A stretch of DNA of 64,000 nucleotides from Porphyrobacter sp. HT-58-2 (GCF_002952215.1 NZ_CP022600.1:3162001-3226000); one strand, 5' to 3'; counted from the stretch's first letter, positions 8,664-18,109 are shown. Program-made: numbers and translations. The notes: generated by a model from the sequence alone, not told the origin.

Positions 8664-10211
8664 TTACTTCTTGGCAGCGGCTTTCTTGGCCGGAGCCTTC
8701 TTGGCCGCCGGTTTTTCTTCAGCCGGAGCTTCAGCCTTTTTCGCCGGAGCCTTCTTGGCAGGTGCCTTCTTGGCGGGCTTTTCTTCCGCCGCCGGGGCTT
8801 CATCAGCCTTGGGCTCGGCCTTCTTCTTGGCCGGTGCCTTCTTGGCCGCCGCCTTCTTCGGAGCCGGTGCGGCCTCGGCGGTTTCCTCGGCCTCGATTGC
8901 GGCCTGAAGTTCCTCGACGGTGACTTCGCGTTCCGTCACTTCAGCCTTGTCGAACAGGAAGTCGACGACCTTGTCCTCATACAGCGGCGCGCGCAGCTGT
9001 GCGGCAGCCATTGGATCGGACTGGATGTACTGGACGAAGCGCTCGCGATCCTCGGTGCGATACTGCATCGCGGCCTGCTGGATCAGCATCGACATTTCCT
9101 GCTGGCTGATCTCGACACCGTTCGTCTGACCGATTTCGGAAAGCAGCAGGCCCAGACGCACGCGGCGTTCGGCGATCGAGCGATATTCTTCCTTCTCTTC
9201 CTCGATCTGCTTCAGTGCAGCGGCCGGATCCTCGTCACGCGCGGCTTCCTGCTGGAGCTGCGCCCAGATCTGCTGGAATTCGGCCTCGACCATCATGCCC
9301 GGCACTTCGAAGCTGTGGCCCGCCGCCAACTGATCGAGCAGCTGACGCTTCATCTGGGTGCGGGTGAGACCGGCGGTCTGCTGTTCCAGCTGCGCCTTCA
9401 TGATCTCGCGCAGCTTTTCGAGGCTGTCGAGGCCGAGGCTCTTGGCGAAATCTTCATCCAGCGTGGTTTCGGTTTCGACCTTCACCGCCTTCACGGTGAC
9501 ATCGAAGGTCGCTTCCTTGCCCGCCAGATGTTCAGCCTGATAGTTTTCGGGGAAGGTGACGGTGATGGTCTTTTCCTGACCGGTCTTCACGCCCACCAGG
9601 CTGTCTTCGAAGCCGGGAATAAAGGTGCCAGAACCCAGCACCAGCGCCGCGTCTTCGGCCTTGCCGCCGTCAAATTCGACGCCGTCGAGCTTGCCGACGA
9701 AATCGATGATGAGCTGATCGCCCTCGGCCGCCTTCTTGGTCTTGGCGGCGTCCTTGTAGCTCTTGTTCTGCGACGCGATGCCCGACAGCGCCTCGTCGAT
9801 CTGTTCGTCCGTCACCGGCACGACCAGCCGCTCAAGCTTCAGGCCATCAGTGCTGGGCGCTTCGATCGCGGGCAGCACTTCGAGGCTGACGGTGATTTCG
9901 GCGTCCTTGCCCTGCTCGTAACCTTCACCCAGCGCGACTTCCGGCTGCATCGCCGGGCGCAGTGCTTCGTTGCGGATCAGTGTGTCGACCGATTCGCGGA
10001 TCGTGTCGTTGACCACCTGGCCATGCAGGGCTTCACCGTGCATTTTCTTAACGAGGTTGGCCGGAACCTTGCCGGGGCGGAAGCCGGGCATCCGTACCTG
10101 CGGCGCGATCTTCTTGATCTCGGAATCGATCTTGGCAGCCAGTTCGGCGGCGGTGATCGTGATCAGATAGGCGCGCTTGAGCCCTTCGTTGACAGTCTGC
10201 TTGGTCTGCAT
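8664..10211 (-). CDS. tig: Trigger factor, ribosome-associated chaperone with long Ala/Lys tail
   Basis: 515 residues. Trigger factor binds the ribosome exit tunnel and folds nascent chains. The ribosome-docking motif is GFRPGKVPANLVKK. The FKBP-type prolyl isomerase domain includes GDQLIIDFVGKLDGVEFDGG and GSGTFIPGFEDSLVG. The helical C-terminal chaperone domain follows. The last ~85 residues are unusual for the general family: a low-complexity tail of Ala, Lys, Pro and Glu with repeated KKAPAKK units, like histone H1-type tails. The start MQTKQTVNEGLKRAY at 10211 matches the family; upstream codons run toward the tRNA-Leu gene. A terminator follows the gene. Confidence 0.96.
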   Translation of the reverse strand: MQTKQTVNEGLKRAYLITITAAELAAKIDSEIKKIAPQVRMPGFRPGKVPANLVKKMHGEALHGQVVNDTIRESVDTLIRNEALRPAMQPEVALGEGYEQGKDAEITVSLEVLPAIEAPSTDGLKLERLVVPVTDEQIDEALSGIASQNKSYKDAAKTKKAAEGDQLIIDFVGKLDGVEFDGGKAEDAALVLGSGTFIPGFEDSLVGVKTGQEKTITVTFPENYQAEHLAGKEATFDVTVKAVKVETETTLDEDFAKSLGLDSLEKLREIMKAQLEQQTAGLTRTQMKRQLLDQLAAGHSFEVPGMMVEAEFQQIWAQLQQEAARDEDPAAALKQIEEEKEEYRSIAERRVRLGLLLSEIGQTNGVEISQQEMSMLIQQAAMQYRTEDRERFVQYIQSDPMAAAQLRAPLYEDKVVDFLFDKAEVTEREVTVEELQAAIEAEETAEAAPAPKKAAAKKAPAKKKAEPKADEAPAAEEKPAKKAPAKKAPAKKAEAPAEEKPAAKKAPAKKAAAKK

Positions 10212-10274
10212 GGGAACTGGTCTGAAGCCTTCTTGATGGAATTTCCGCGGGTGCGGGCGCACTGTGCGGCGAAT

Positions 10275-10359
10275 TGGTGCGGGCGAAGGGACTCGAACCC
10301 CCACATCTTGCGATGCCAGAACCTAAATCTGGTGCGTCTACCAATTTCGCCACGCCCGC
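10275..10359 (-). tRNA. tRNA-Leu (anticodon UAG)
   Basis: On the minus strand the acceptor arms GCGGGCG (10353-10359) and CGCCCGC (10279-10285) pair. The D arm carries GGTAGACGC. The anticodon stem CCAGA/TCTGG encloses loop TTTAGGT with anticodon TAG. There is a class II long variable arm, and the T arm is GGGGGTTCGAGTCCC. CCA is encoded. It lies ~60 bases upstream of tig on the same strand. Confidence 0.95.
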
Positions 10360-10489
10360 TTGCCCGAACGAAGCCGCGCGGGAAGCATGGCCTCCCGCGC
10401 GTATCAGCCGCCGCCCTTATCCCTCCCGAACCAAAAGGGCAAGCGCAACACGCTTGAAGGCACGGACTTTGCCGATTAAGGGCGCGGCC

Positions 10490-10798
10490 ATGAGCGAAGA
10501 AACCCCTGATATCGTGCCCGCCACTGCTGGCGCAGACGTCCCGCCCGATCACCTGTCGGTCAATCCGCGCAGCCCGTTCTTCGATGCGGAGAAGCTGCAG
10601 CGCGGGGTCGGCATCCGGTTCAAGGACCGCGTGCGCACCGATATCGAGGAATATTCGATCTCCGAAGGCTGGGTGCGGGTGCAGGCGGGCAAGGCTGTGG
10701 ACCGCAAGGGGCAGCCGCTGACGATCAAGCTCACCGGCCCGGTCGAGGCCTGGTACGAAGACCTGGGCGAAAACCCGCCGGTCGCCAAAAAGGGCTGA
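10490..10798 (+). CDS. DUF3297 family protein
   Basis: 102 residues, a small cytoplasmic protein matching DUF3297, which is common in alphaproteobacteria and has no assigned function. Typical segments are DHLSVNPRSPFFDAEKLQRG, GIRFKDRVRTDIEEYSISEG and GQPLTIKLTGPVEAWYED. No catalytic motif, membrane segment or signal peptide is visible. The ATG at 10490 follows the GC-rich leader GGGCGCGGCC. It stands 63 bases before der and probably shares its transcript. Confidence 0.8.
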   Translation: MSEETPDIVPATAGADVPPDHLSVNPRSPFFDAEKLQRGVGIRFKDRVRTDIEEYSISEGWVRVQAGKAVDRKGQPLTIKLTGPVEAWYEDLGENPPVAKKG

Positions 10799-10861
10799 AG
10801 CCAAAGGGCTTTGGCCTCGCAACTTGCCAAAAACCGCATTTAGGCCCACTTGGCGCGGGAT

Positions 10862-12274
<1,413 letters not shown>

Positions 12275-12280
12275 CGGGCC

Positions 12281-12763
12281 ATGCTGCTCGACCTCATCGC
12301 TTCAGGGACGCACACCCCCTTCGTGTTCGAGATCTTCGAGCGCACCGCCTCCACCCCGCGCGTGCAGCAGGTGGTGCAATTGAGCCTCGCGCCCGCCTTC
12401 CTGCTGTCAGGGATCGGGGCGATCATGAATGTCATCATGAGCCGCATGATCTGGATCGCCCAGCGGGTCGAAAAGATCGAGGACAAGCTTGAAGAAGAAC
12501 GCTCGCCGAAACAGGTGCGCGAACTCGGCTGGCTGATGCGGCGGCGCAAGCTCATGCAAGGCGCGATCCTGTTCTCGACCGCGGCGGCGGTGATGATCAG
12601 CGCGGTGATCATGCTGCTGTTCATCTCGGCCTATATCACCGCGCAGATCGGCACCGTCATCGCCGCCCTGTGGGTGCTTACGATGGCGCTGCTGGTGACG
12701 GGGCTGGTGTTTTTCCTGCTGGAAACGCGGCTGGCCGCGATCGGGGCGGTGGAGAAGCCGTAA
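12281..12763 (+). CDS. DUF2721 family inner-membrane protein
   Basis: 160 residues with three hydrophobic segments: residues ~35-55 (LSLAPAFLLSGIGAIMNVI), ~95-120 (GAILFSTAAAVMISAVIMLL) and ~125-150. Between the first two is a charged cytoplasmic helix containing RVEKIEDKLEEE and RELGWLMRRRKLM. This matches DUF2721, a small membrane family without known function. It starts 6 bases after the der stop and so is in the der transcript. It converges with bfr, with nested hairpins between the two. Confidence 0.82.
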   Translation: MLLDLIASGTHTPFVFEIFERTASTPRVQQVVQLSLAPAFLLSGIGAIMNVIMSRMIWIAQRVEKIEDKLEEERSPKQVRELGWLMRRRKLMQGAILFSTAAAVMISAVIMLLFISAYITAQIGTVIAALWVLTMALLVTGLVFFLLETRLAAIGAVEKP

Positions 12764-12772
12764 TCCCGAACC

Positions 12773-12912
12773 GTCGCCCCGTGCTTGACACGGGGCTTGG
12801 ATACCTTGGCAACATTGCGCGGACAAAGGGCGGCCTGACAAAAAGGGGCGCGAAGCAAGCCCGCGCCCCTTTGATCAAGAATAGCCAAACCCCGTGTCAA
12901 GCACGGGGCGAC
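12773..12912. repeat. Paired inverted palindromes between DUF2721 and bfr
   Basis: A 28-base element at 12773-12800 (GTCGCCCCGTGC, then TTGACACGGGGCTTGG) recurs inverted at 12885-12912 with near-perfect identity. Each copy is itself palindromic (CCCCGTG and CACGGGG arms). The transcription terminator at 12842-12872 lies between them. The whole could fold into a large cruciform or act as a bidirectional transcription barrier between the convergent genes. Confidence 0.8.
12842..12872 (-). terminator. Terminator of bfr, possibly bidirectional
   Basis: An 11-bp stem, AAAGGGGCGCG with CGCGCCCCTTT, surrounds a 9-base loop. Read on the minus strand it is followed by TTTTTGTC, a proper intrinsic terminator for bfr. 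On the plus strand there are three T residues, which may partly stop the der/DUF2721 transcript. Confidence 0.75.
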
Positions 12913-12930
12913 GAGCAGAGGGGTTACGGC

Positions 12931-13413
12931 TTACCCCTCGCCGGCGGCCTGGCTTTGCAGCTGGCAGTAATTGTGCAGGCCCATGCGCTCGATCATCTCG
13001 AACTGGGTTTCGAGGAAGTCGACGTGTTCTTCCTCGTTCTTGAGAATGTCCTCGAACAGCGCCGCCGAGGTGTGATCCTTGACGCTGCGGGCATATTCCG
13101 CCGCGTCCTTCAGCAGCGGGATCGCCTCATGCTCCAGCGCGAGGTCGGCCTTGAGCACTTCCTCCACCGTCTCGCCCACCTTCAGCTTGTGGATCGCCTG
13201 AAAGTTCGGGAGCGCTTCGAGGAACAGGATGCGTTCGGCCAGCTTGTCGGCGTGCTCCATTTCCTCGATCGATTCGTGGCGTTCATAGGCCGCCAGCTTC
13301 TTCATGCCCCAATTGTCGAGCACGCGGTAATGCAGCCAGTACTGGTTGATCGCCGTCAGCTCGTTGGTGAGGCACTGGTTGAGATAGTCGATGACCTTGG
13401 GGTCGCCCTTCAT
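12931..13413 (-). CDS. bfr: Bacterioferritin
   Basis: 160 residues, normal family length. Heme-containing 24-subunit iron-storage cage with a ferroxidase centre. Visible ligands are the Glu in TNELTAINQYW, the IEEMEHADKLAERILFLE segment that supplies the heme Met (near 52) plus ferroxidase Glu and His, the Glu in LALEHEAIPLL, and EEEHVDFLE near residue 127-130. The start MKGDPKVIDYLNQ at 13413 is the family start. bfd lies upstream on the same strand, 140 bases away. A Fur-like TGCGAAT element sits in that gap. Bfd reduces Bfr to release iron, so the two genes work together. Confidence 0.96.
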   Translation of the reverse strand: MKGDPKVIDYLNQCLTNELTAINQYWLHYRVLDNWGMKKLAAYERHESIEEMEHADKLAERILFLEALPNFQAIHKLKVGETVEEVLKADLALEHEAIPLLKDAAEYARSVKDHTSAALFEDILKNEEEHVDFLETQFEMIERMGLHNYCQLQSQAAGEG

Positions 13414-13515
13414 GGGATTACGTCCTTTGCGAAATGTCAAAGCCGGGTTGCGGCATTGCCTACAATGTAGACCCTGCCGGGGCTTGTCCGCAAGGGGCGG
13501 GCGATAAAATTTCTT

Positions 13516-13530
13516 TGCGAATCAGTCGCT
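13516..13530 (-). promoter_or_regulatory. Fur-like element upstream of bfr
   Basis: TGCGAATCAGTCGCT is a partial match to the 7-1-7 Fur consensus, strong only in its first half (TGCGAAT). A second TTCGCAA half-site follows at 13540-13546. It lies in the bfd-bfr gap, ~100 bases upstream of the bfr start. It shares the TGCGAAT half with the better boxes at 32120 and 59904. Confidence 0.35.
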
Positions 13531-13553
13531 TGCGATCCGTTCGCAATCGCGCG

Positions 13554-13754
13554 TCAGGCTACCTCTACTGCGAATAGATTGCAGGCTGCGGCCACGCGCT
13601 CTTGCTCGATGATTTCCTGCGCTTCATCAAGGCACTGGCCGCAATTGGGCCGCTTGCCAAGGCAGGCATAGGTCGCCTCTGCGTCCCCGTCGCAAGTGAG
13701 CGCGGCTTTGCGCAAATCAGTCTCACGAATGGCGTTGCAGATGCAGATGTACAT
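13554..13754 (-). CDS. bfd: Bacterioferritin-associated ferredoxin
   Basis: 66 residues, matching Bfd. The [2Fe-2S] ligands are C-x-C in MYICICNAIRE and the C-x2-C of RPNCGQCLDEA. Bfd carries electrons to bacterioferritin heme to mobilise stored Fe(III). The gene lies upstream of bfr on the same strand. A good Fur-box candidate lies ~45 bases upstream of the start, consistent with induction of bfd under iron starvation as seen in other bacteria. Confidence 0.93.
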   Translation of the reverse strand: MYICICNAIRETDLRKAALTCDGDAEATYACLGKRPNCGQCLDEAQEIIEQERVAAACNLFAVEVA

Positions 13755-13799
13755 GGCCGTGCGAATCTTTCCTGCGAAGCGTTTGCAGGCACCAGTGTA

Positions 13800-13814
13800 T
13801 GCGAGTTATTCTCA
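13800..13814 (-). promoter_or_regulatory. Putative Fur box upstream of bfd
   Basis: Minus-strand TGAGAATAACTCGCA fits the 7-1-7 Fur pattern (TGAGAAT, one base, ACTCGCA). It lies 46-60 bases upstream of the bfd start, where a promoter is expected. Confidence 0.55.
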
Positions 13815-13967
13815 ATAACAAGCCTGTTTTTCGAACCCGCCTCCGCGGGTTCGTCCTCTCGGCTGATCCTTCGCTTCGCTCCGGGCCGGTCCGGGCGCGC
13901 GGTCGCGCTTGCGGCGAGGCTGCGCCCGCCGATGACCGCCATACGCTGGCGTGGTCACTGGTTCGTT

Positions 13968-15272
13968 TTACTTTTTCAGCGGGAATACCGTTCTGTAGGT
14001 CAGACACCGCCACAGCCATTCGAGCGGGCCGTAACGGTAGCGGTCGAGCCAGGGCTTGCTCCACGCCAGCATCAGCACACAGGCCAGCGCCACCACGATG
14101 TAAAGCTGCGGGCGGTTCAGTTGCCCGAACAGGCCCAGCGCCCAGCCATGGAACACCAGCATCATCACCACCGACGTGCCGAGATAATTGGTGAAGGCCG
14201 CGCGGCCCGCTGCCCGCACCCGGTCTCCCACCCAGCCGGTCGCGCCCGGCGCATAGGCCACCAGCAGCGCAGCCAGCCCCAACGCCATCCACAGCCGCGG
14301 CAGGGGACTCATGCCGACAAAGCCCGCGAGCGTCCCGTAATAGCTGAAGCCGGTCGACTGCACCGCCAGCCCGATCGCCAGATGCGCCAGCGCGCCTGCG
14401 ATCACCCCGATCCAGCCCCAGCGCAGCAGCTTCTCGCGTGCAAACCCACCGTTGAAGAACCCCATGCGGTAAAGCGCCATGCCGACCAGCATCAGCGGCA
14501 GGGTCTCGAACCCGAACAGCATCGCATTGGTGAGCGGTTCGTACCACTGCTCGGTGATCCGATGCGTCACCAGCGTGCCATAATCGCCCGCAGCAATCGC
14601 GGCGTTGGGGATGTCACCGCGGGCCAGCGTGTTGTCGATTTCGGCAATCATCCCGGCGCGCTGTTCGAGCAATTCGGGCGAGGCTTCCCCGAACGAAGTG
14701 TCGACAATCAGCCAGGGGAAAATCGTGAAGGCGAGCAGCAGCGCGCCCAGCATATACCCGCCAAGGCCGACCCAGAGCTGCGTCTTCACGCTCCACTTCA
14801 TGCAGGCCAGCGCCACGAAGCCGAACAGCGCGTAATAGAACAGGATGTCGCCGGGCCAGATGAAGAAGAAGTGGACCATCCCGAAACACATCAGGATCAC
14901 GAGCCGCCATGCCTGGAGCCCGCGCGAGGCACCGCGCGCCCAGGCTTTCTCCATGAACAGATACATCCCGGCGCCGAACAGCAGGGTGAACAGCCCGCGC
15001 ATCTTGCCGTCGATCAGGATGAACTGGGCGATCCACATCCACCCGCCCGGATCGCCCGGATCGCCCTTGAAGGCGGCCGGGTACATATAGGCCTCGAACG
15101 GCTGACCGAAGGCGATGATGTTGGCGGCGAGAATGCCCATCACCGCGATGCCGCGGATGAAATCGAGCGTGTCGATCCGCTCGCCCGTGCTGACCGGCGC
15201 AACGGCGACCGCCGCTGACCCGGTCTCGTTCAAGACGTCATCGGCTGATTGCGGTATCGAAGTCGCATTCAT
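13968..15272 (-). CDS. DUF418 domain membrane protein
   Basis: 434 residues, a polytopic inner-membrane protein with about ten hydrophobic segments. The N-terminal part carries RIDTLDFIRGIAVMGILAAN, the opening signature shared by DUF418/YeiB-like proteins and acyltransferase-3-like folds. The C-terminal half holds the DUF418 domain (GRAAFTNYLGTSVVMMLVF and GPLEWLWRCLTYRT). Function is unestablished; transport or transfer of small molecules has been suggested for relatives. It is transcribed alone. The 214-base gap to bfd contains a hairpin and GC-rich repeat sequence. Confidence 0.85.
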   Translation of the reverse strand: MNATSIPQSADDVLNETGSAAVAVAPVSTGERIDTLDFIRGIAVMGILAANIIAFGQPFEAYMYPAAFKGDPGDPGGWMWIAQFILIDGKMRGLFTLLFGAGMYLFMEKAWARGASRGLQAWRLVILMCFGMVHFFFIWPGDILFYYALFGFVALACMKWSVKTQLWVGLGGYMLGALLLAFTIFPWLIVDTSFGEASPELLEQRAGMIAEIDNTLARGDIPNAAIAAGDYGTLVTHRITEQWYEPLTNAMLFGFETLPLMLVGMALYRMGFFNGGFAREKLLRWGWIGVIAGALAHLAIGLAVQSTGFSYYGTLAGFVGMSPLPRLWMALGLAALLVAYAPGATGWVGDRVRAAGRAAFTNYLGTSVVMMLVFHGWALGLFGQLNRPQLYIVVALACVLMLAWSKPWLDRYRYGPLEWLWRCLTYRTVFPLKK

Positions 15273-15356
15273 GGCTGATCCCCCGGCCTATGGTGCGGGG
15301 GATAGTATCACTTTGGCGCGGCTTGGGAAGTGCGACTTGTCGAGCCTTGTCAGCGT

Positions 15357-16382
15357 TTAGCCCTGCCCTGCCACGACGCAGTCCTTGCCGTCGCGCTTCA
15401 AGGCGGCGCAGGCGCGGCCTGCTTCGGCCTCCGAGGCAAAGCCGGTCGCCAGCAGGCGGGTGACCTTGCCGCTTGGCACGAGGGTCTTCTTCGTTCCGGC
15501 CAGCGCGGAATGGCTGCCGATCTGGCTCCACAACCGGTCGGCATTGCCAGCCACCCCGAACGCGCCGAGCTGGACGCGCCAGCGGCCCTGCCGGGGTGCA
15601 GGCGCAGCGGTGCTGGCGGGGACGGCTGCTGGCGCGGCAACCACCGGCGCGGCAGCGACAGTGGCGGGCGCCGGCTGAACGCGCGCAGTTACCACCGGCA
15701 CTGCTAAAGGCGCAGCGACCGGCGCCGGAGCAGCCGCCACAGCAGGCACAACCGCCGGACGGCTGCCAAGCTCTGCCGCCGCCAGTTCGGCCGCACGCTG
15801 GGACTTGGCCCCGGCCTCGATCTCGCGCGCAACGCCCTGCGCCTGCACGCGCTGGGCCTGCGGGACATAGCGGTCCATCTGCATCAACGCATCGCGCGCC
15901 TGCGGCAGGCCCGCCCCGTTCGCCAGCGTCATCAGCGCATAGGCGCGCACCCAGTCACGCGGCGCATAATCGGCATTGAAGTGCGACAGGCCCAGCACAT
16001 ATTGCGCGCGCGGATCGCCGCGATCGGCAGCGGCGCGGATCATCGGCATGGCGCGTTCCTGCTCGCCTTCCTGAAACAGCATAAGCCCGTAATTGTCGGC
16101 GGCTTTCACATGGCCGAGCGAGGCGGCCTGTTCGTACAGCTGGCGCGCACGGACATTGTCGATCTCAACCCCGCGGCCCAGCCGATAGGCCTGCGCGAGG
16201 TTGAACAGCGCATCGGGATCGCCCGCCGAAGCCGGCCCCTGCCATTCGACCACAGCACGCGCATAATCGCCCGCGCTCCATGCATCGACCCCGGCCTTCA
16301 CATCGGCCAGCACCGGCCCTGCCGCCAGCAGTGCCAGCGCGGTTGCGGTTGCGGTCTTCTTCGTCAGCATGATCCTTGCCAT
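15357..16382 (-). CDS. Secreted Sel1-repeat protein with C-terminal SPOR domain
   Basis: 341 residues. A signal peptide (residues ~1-26, ending GPVLA-DV) is followed by Sel1-like repeats, e.g. GDPDALFNLAQAYRLGRGVE, QLYEQAASLGHVKAADNYG and GDPRAQYVLGLSHFN. An Ala/Pro/Val linker leads to a SPOR domain (WRVQLGAFGVAGNADRLW with RLLATGFASEAEAGRACAAL). SPOR domains bind glycan strands stripped of stem peptides, typically at the division septum. The start at 16382 has a GAGG 8 bases upstream; ATG 16370 is an alternative. It is divergent from the ParA/RHH/TPR-SPOR cluster across a 257-base gap with a CtrA-type box, so both sides may be co-regulated. Confidence 0.8.
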   Translation of the reverse strand: MARIMLTKKTATATALALLAAGPVLADVKAGVDAWSAGDYARAVVEWQGPASAGDPDALFNLAQAYRLGRGVEIDNVRARQLYEQAASLGHVKAADNYGLMLFQEGEQERAMPMIRAAADRGDPRAQYVLGLSHFNADYAPRDWVRAYALMTLANGAGLPQARDALMQMDRYVPQAQRVQAQGVAREIEAGAKSQRAAELAAAELGSRPAVVPAVAAAPAPVAAPLAVPVVTARVQPAPATVAAAPVVAAPAAVPASTAAPAPRQGRWRVQLGAFGVAGNADRLWSQIGSHSALAGTKKTLVPSGKVTRLLATGFASEAEAGRACAALKRDGKDCVVAGQG

Positions 16383-16533
16383 CGCCTGTGCCTCGTCGGA
16401 TGCAAAAAGTGACTTGCCCCGCTTCCCTAGCGCAAACACGGTTAGCAAATGGTTTCAGGCCGATGCGGCCAAGTGCGTCCCGGCCCAAGTGCCTGATGCG
16501 GCGCCGCGTTCTCTTTCACGATGAGCGAGCGCG

Positions 16534-16548
16534 TTAACTCTAAATTAG
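16534..16548. promoter_or_regulatory. Putative CtrA binding site
   Basis: TTAACTCTAAATTAG is TTAA-N7-TTAG, one base from the CtrA consensus TTAA-N7-TTAA, in a GC-rich genome where such AT-rich pairs are rare. It lies in the divergent gap between the Sel1-SPOR gene and parA, ~92 bases before the parA start. Confidence 0.5.
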
Positions 16549-16639
16549 GGGTATCCTGCGATCCCGTGTCCAACCAGCCGTTGAAAGGGGTCGCAATAGG
16601 GCAGCCCTCCAGCGGATCTATCCTAGGGGGACCCAGGCG

Positions 16640-17362
16640 TTGCGTGTACTCGCTTTGGCATCGCAGAAAGGTGGATCGGGCAAGACCACCCTGTCCGGAC
16701 ATCTCGCCGTCCAGGCCCAGCGCGCAGGCGCCGGCCCGGTCGTGCTGATCGACATCGACCCGCAGGGGTCGCTCGCCGATTGGTGGAACGAGCGCGAGGC
16801 GGAATATCCCGCCTTCGCCCAGACCACTGTCGCGCGGCTCGCCAATGATCTGGCGGTGCTGCGCCAACAAGGCTTCAAGCTGGCGGTGATCGACACCCCG
16901 CCCGCGATCACCATGGCGATCCAGTCGGTGATTTCGGTCGCCGAACTGATCGTTGTACCGACTCGCCCCAGCCCGCACGATCTGCGCGCCGTGGGCGCAA
17001 CGGTCGACCTGTGCGAGCGCGCCGGCAAGCCGCTGGTGTTCGTCGTCAACGCGGCCACGCCCAAGGCCAAGATCACGTCGGAAGCTGCGGTTGCCCTGTC
17101 GCAGCACGGCACCGTTGCCCCGATCACGCTCCACCACCGCACCGATTTCGCCGCCTCGATGATCGACGGCCGCACGGTGATGGAAGTCGATCCCGAAAGC
17201 CGCTCGGCTGCCGAAATCGCTGCCCTGTGGCGCTATATTGCCGACCGGCTCGAAAAGAATTTCCGCCGCACCGTGTTCGCACCCGCCCCCAATGGCGTGG
17301 GTCAGCCCATGGGCGGCGTGCCGCGTCCCGCTGGCGGCTTCGGCCGCCGGGTGGCCCAGTAA
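16640..17362 (+). CDS. ParA/MinD-family ATPase
   Basis: 240 residues. The deviant Walker A motif SQKGGSGKTTLSGHLAV is at residues ~8-24, the Walker A' DIDPQGSLADWW near 38 and the Walker B AVIDTPP near 80. Such ATPases position DNA, protein clusters or division machinery. No plasmid ParB or parS accompanies it; its partner is the RHH protein 21 bases downstream, so a role in cellular positioning (as with MipZ, PpfA or CpaE types) is more likely than plasmid partition. The C-terminus has a ~25-residue Gly/Pro/Arg tail. The start appears to be TTG at 16640, with AGGGGG ~9 bases upstream; no ATG/GTG lies between it and the P-loop in frame. Confidence 0.85.
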   Translation: MRVLALASQKGGSGKTTLSGHLAVQAQRAGAGPVVLIDIDPQGSLADWWNEREAEYPAFAQTTVARLANDLAVLRQQGFKLAVIDTPPAITMAIQSVISVAELIVVPTRPSPHDLRAVGATVDLCERAGKPLVFVVNAATPKAKITSEAAVALSQHGTVAPITLHHRTDFAASMIDGRTVMEVDPESRSAAEIAALWRYIADRLEKNFRRTVFAPAPNGVGQPMGGVPRPAGGFGRRVAQ

Positions 17363-17383
17363 GCGCACGGGGACGCAAGAGCG

Positions 17384-18109
17384 ATGTCCGATCCCGGTTT
17401 TGCCTCGCTCGGCCCGACCTTGCTGGCCCGCAAGGGCGGCGCCAAGCCCGCCATGCGCCCGCAGGTCGCACCGCTCGTCATCGACGAGACCACCCCGATC
17501 GCCGAAGATCAGCTGGAAGATCTCGGCTGGAACGACATGGGCCATGATGACGCGGGCGATGCCGGGTTCGCCGATGGCGCTGACATCGTGCCGATCAGCG
17601 CCGACATCGCCGCCGACCAGATCGCGGCAGGCGCTGGCCCGATCGTCCGCCGCCAGCAGCGCCGCCTTGAAGAACGCGTGCTCGCCGATGCGGTGATGAC
17701 CGGCCCGGAAGACAGCGAACCCGAATATGACGCCGATGACGAGGAGCTTTACGGCGTGGATTACGCCGGGGGCTACGACGTCGCCGACGAGGACGATGTC
17801 GAGGAAGCCTTCGAGGCCAGCGACGAGAGCGAGGATGACGCCGCCGTAACCGGCTTCACCCCGCTCGCGCCCGTCCAGGCACCCGCGCCGTCGCCTGTCC
17901 GCACCAAGGCGCCGCGCGTTCCGGCCGTGCAGGCCGGTCGCCGCGCCGCCTTCACCTTGCGGCTTGATGCCGACCGTCACCTCAAACTGCGCCTTGCAGC
18001 CACGATGCAGGGCGTGAGCGCCCAGGCGCTCGTCACCGAGGCGCTCGACCGCCTGCTCGCCGAATATGGCGAGCTTGATGTCATCGCCAGCCACCTCAAG
18101 CGCCACTGA
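17384..18109 (+). CDS. Acidic linker protein with C-terminal ribbon-helix-helix-like domain
   Basis: 241 residues, no named family recognised. Residues 1-~25 form a basic, possibly conserved segment (SLGPTLLARKGGAKPAMRP). Residues ~30-160 are strongly acidic, rich in Asp, Glu, Ala and Gly, and probably disordered. The last ~55 residues look like a ribbon-helix-helix DNA-binding or dimerisation unit: RRAAFTLRLDADRHLKLRLA, a turn (MQGVSAQALV), then TEALDRLLAEY. It lies 21 bases after parA and 62 before the TPR-SPOR lipoprotein gene, so one operon. It could be the DNA-binding or cargo partner of the ParA ATPase; this is inference. Confidence 0.65.
   Translation: MSDPGFASLGPTLLARKGGAKPAMRPQVAPLVIDETTPIAEDQLEDLGWNDMGHDDAGDAGFADGADIVPISADIAADQIAAGAGPIVRRQQRRLEERVLADAVMTGPEDSEPEYDADDEELYGVDYAGGYDVADEDDVEEAFEASDESEDDAAVTGFTPLAPVQAPAPSPVRTKAPRVPAVQAGRRAAFTLRLDADRHLKLRLAATMQGVSAQALVTEALDRLLAEYGELDVIASHLKRH

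Noticed and set aside
13832..13853. Perfect hairpin with CGAACCCGC/GCGGGTTCG arms
   Set aside because: T run lies before, not after, the stem on the plus strand, and A residues follow on the minus strand, so it is not an intrinsic terminator; left as unexplained hairpin.
16442..18106. Long minus-strand reading frame across parA and the RHH gene
   Set aside because: It is antisense to ParA with clear Walker motifs; the translation is His/Gly/Arg-rich with no recognisable domain, as expected for a GC-rich shadow.
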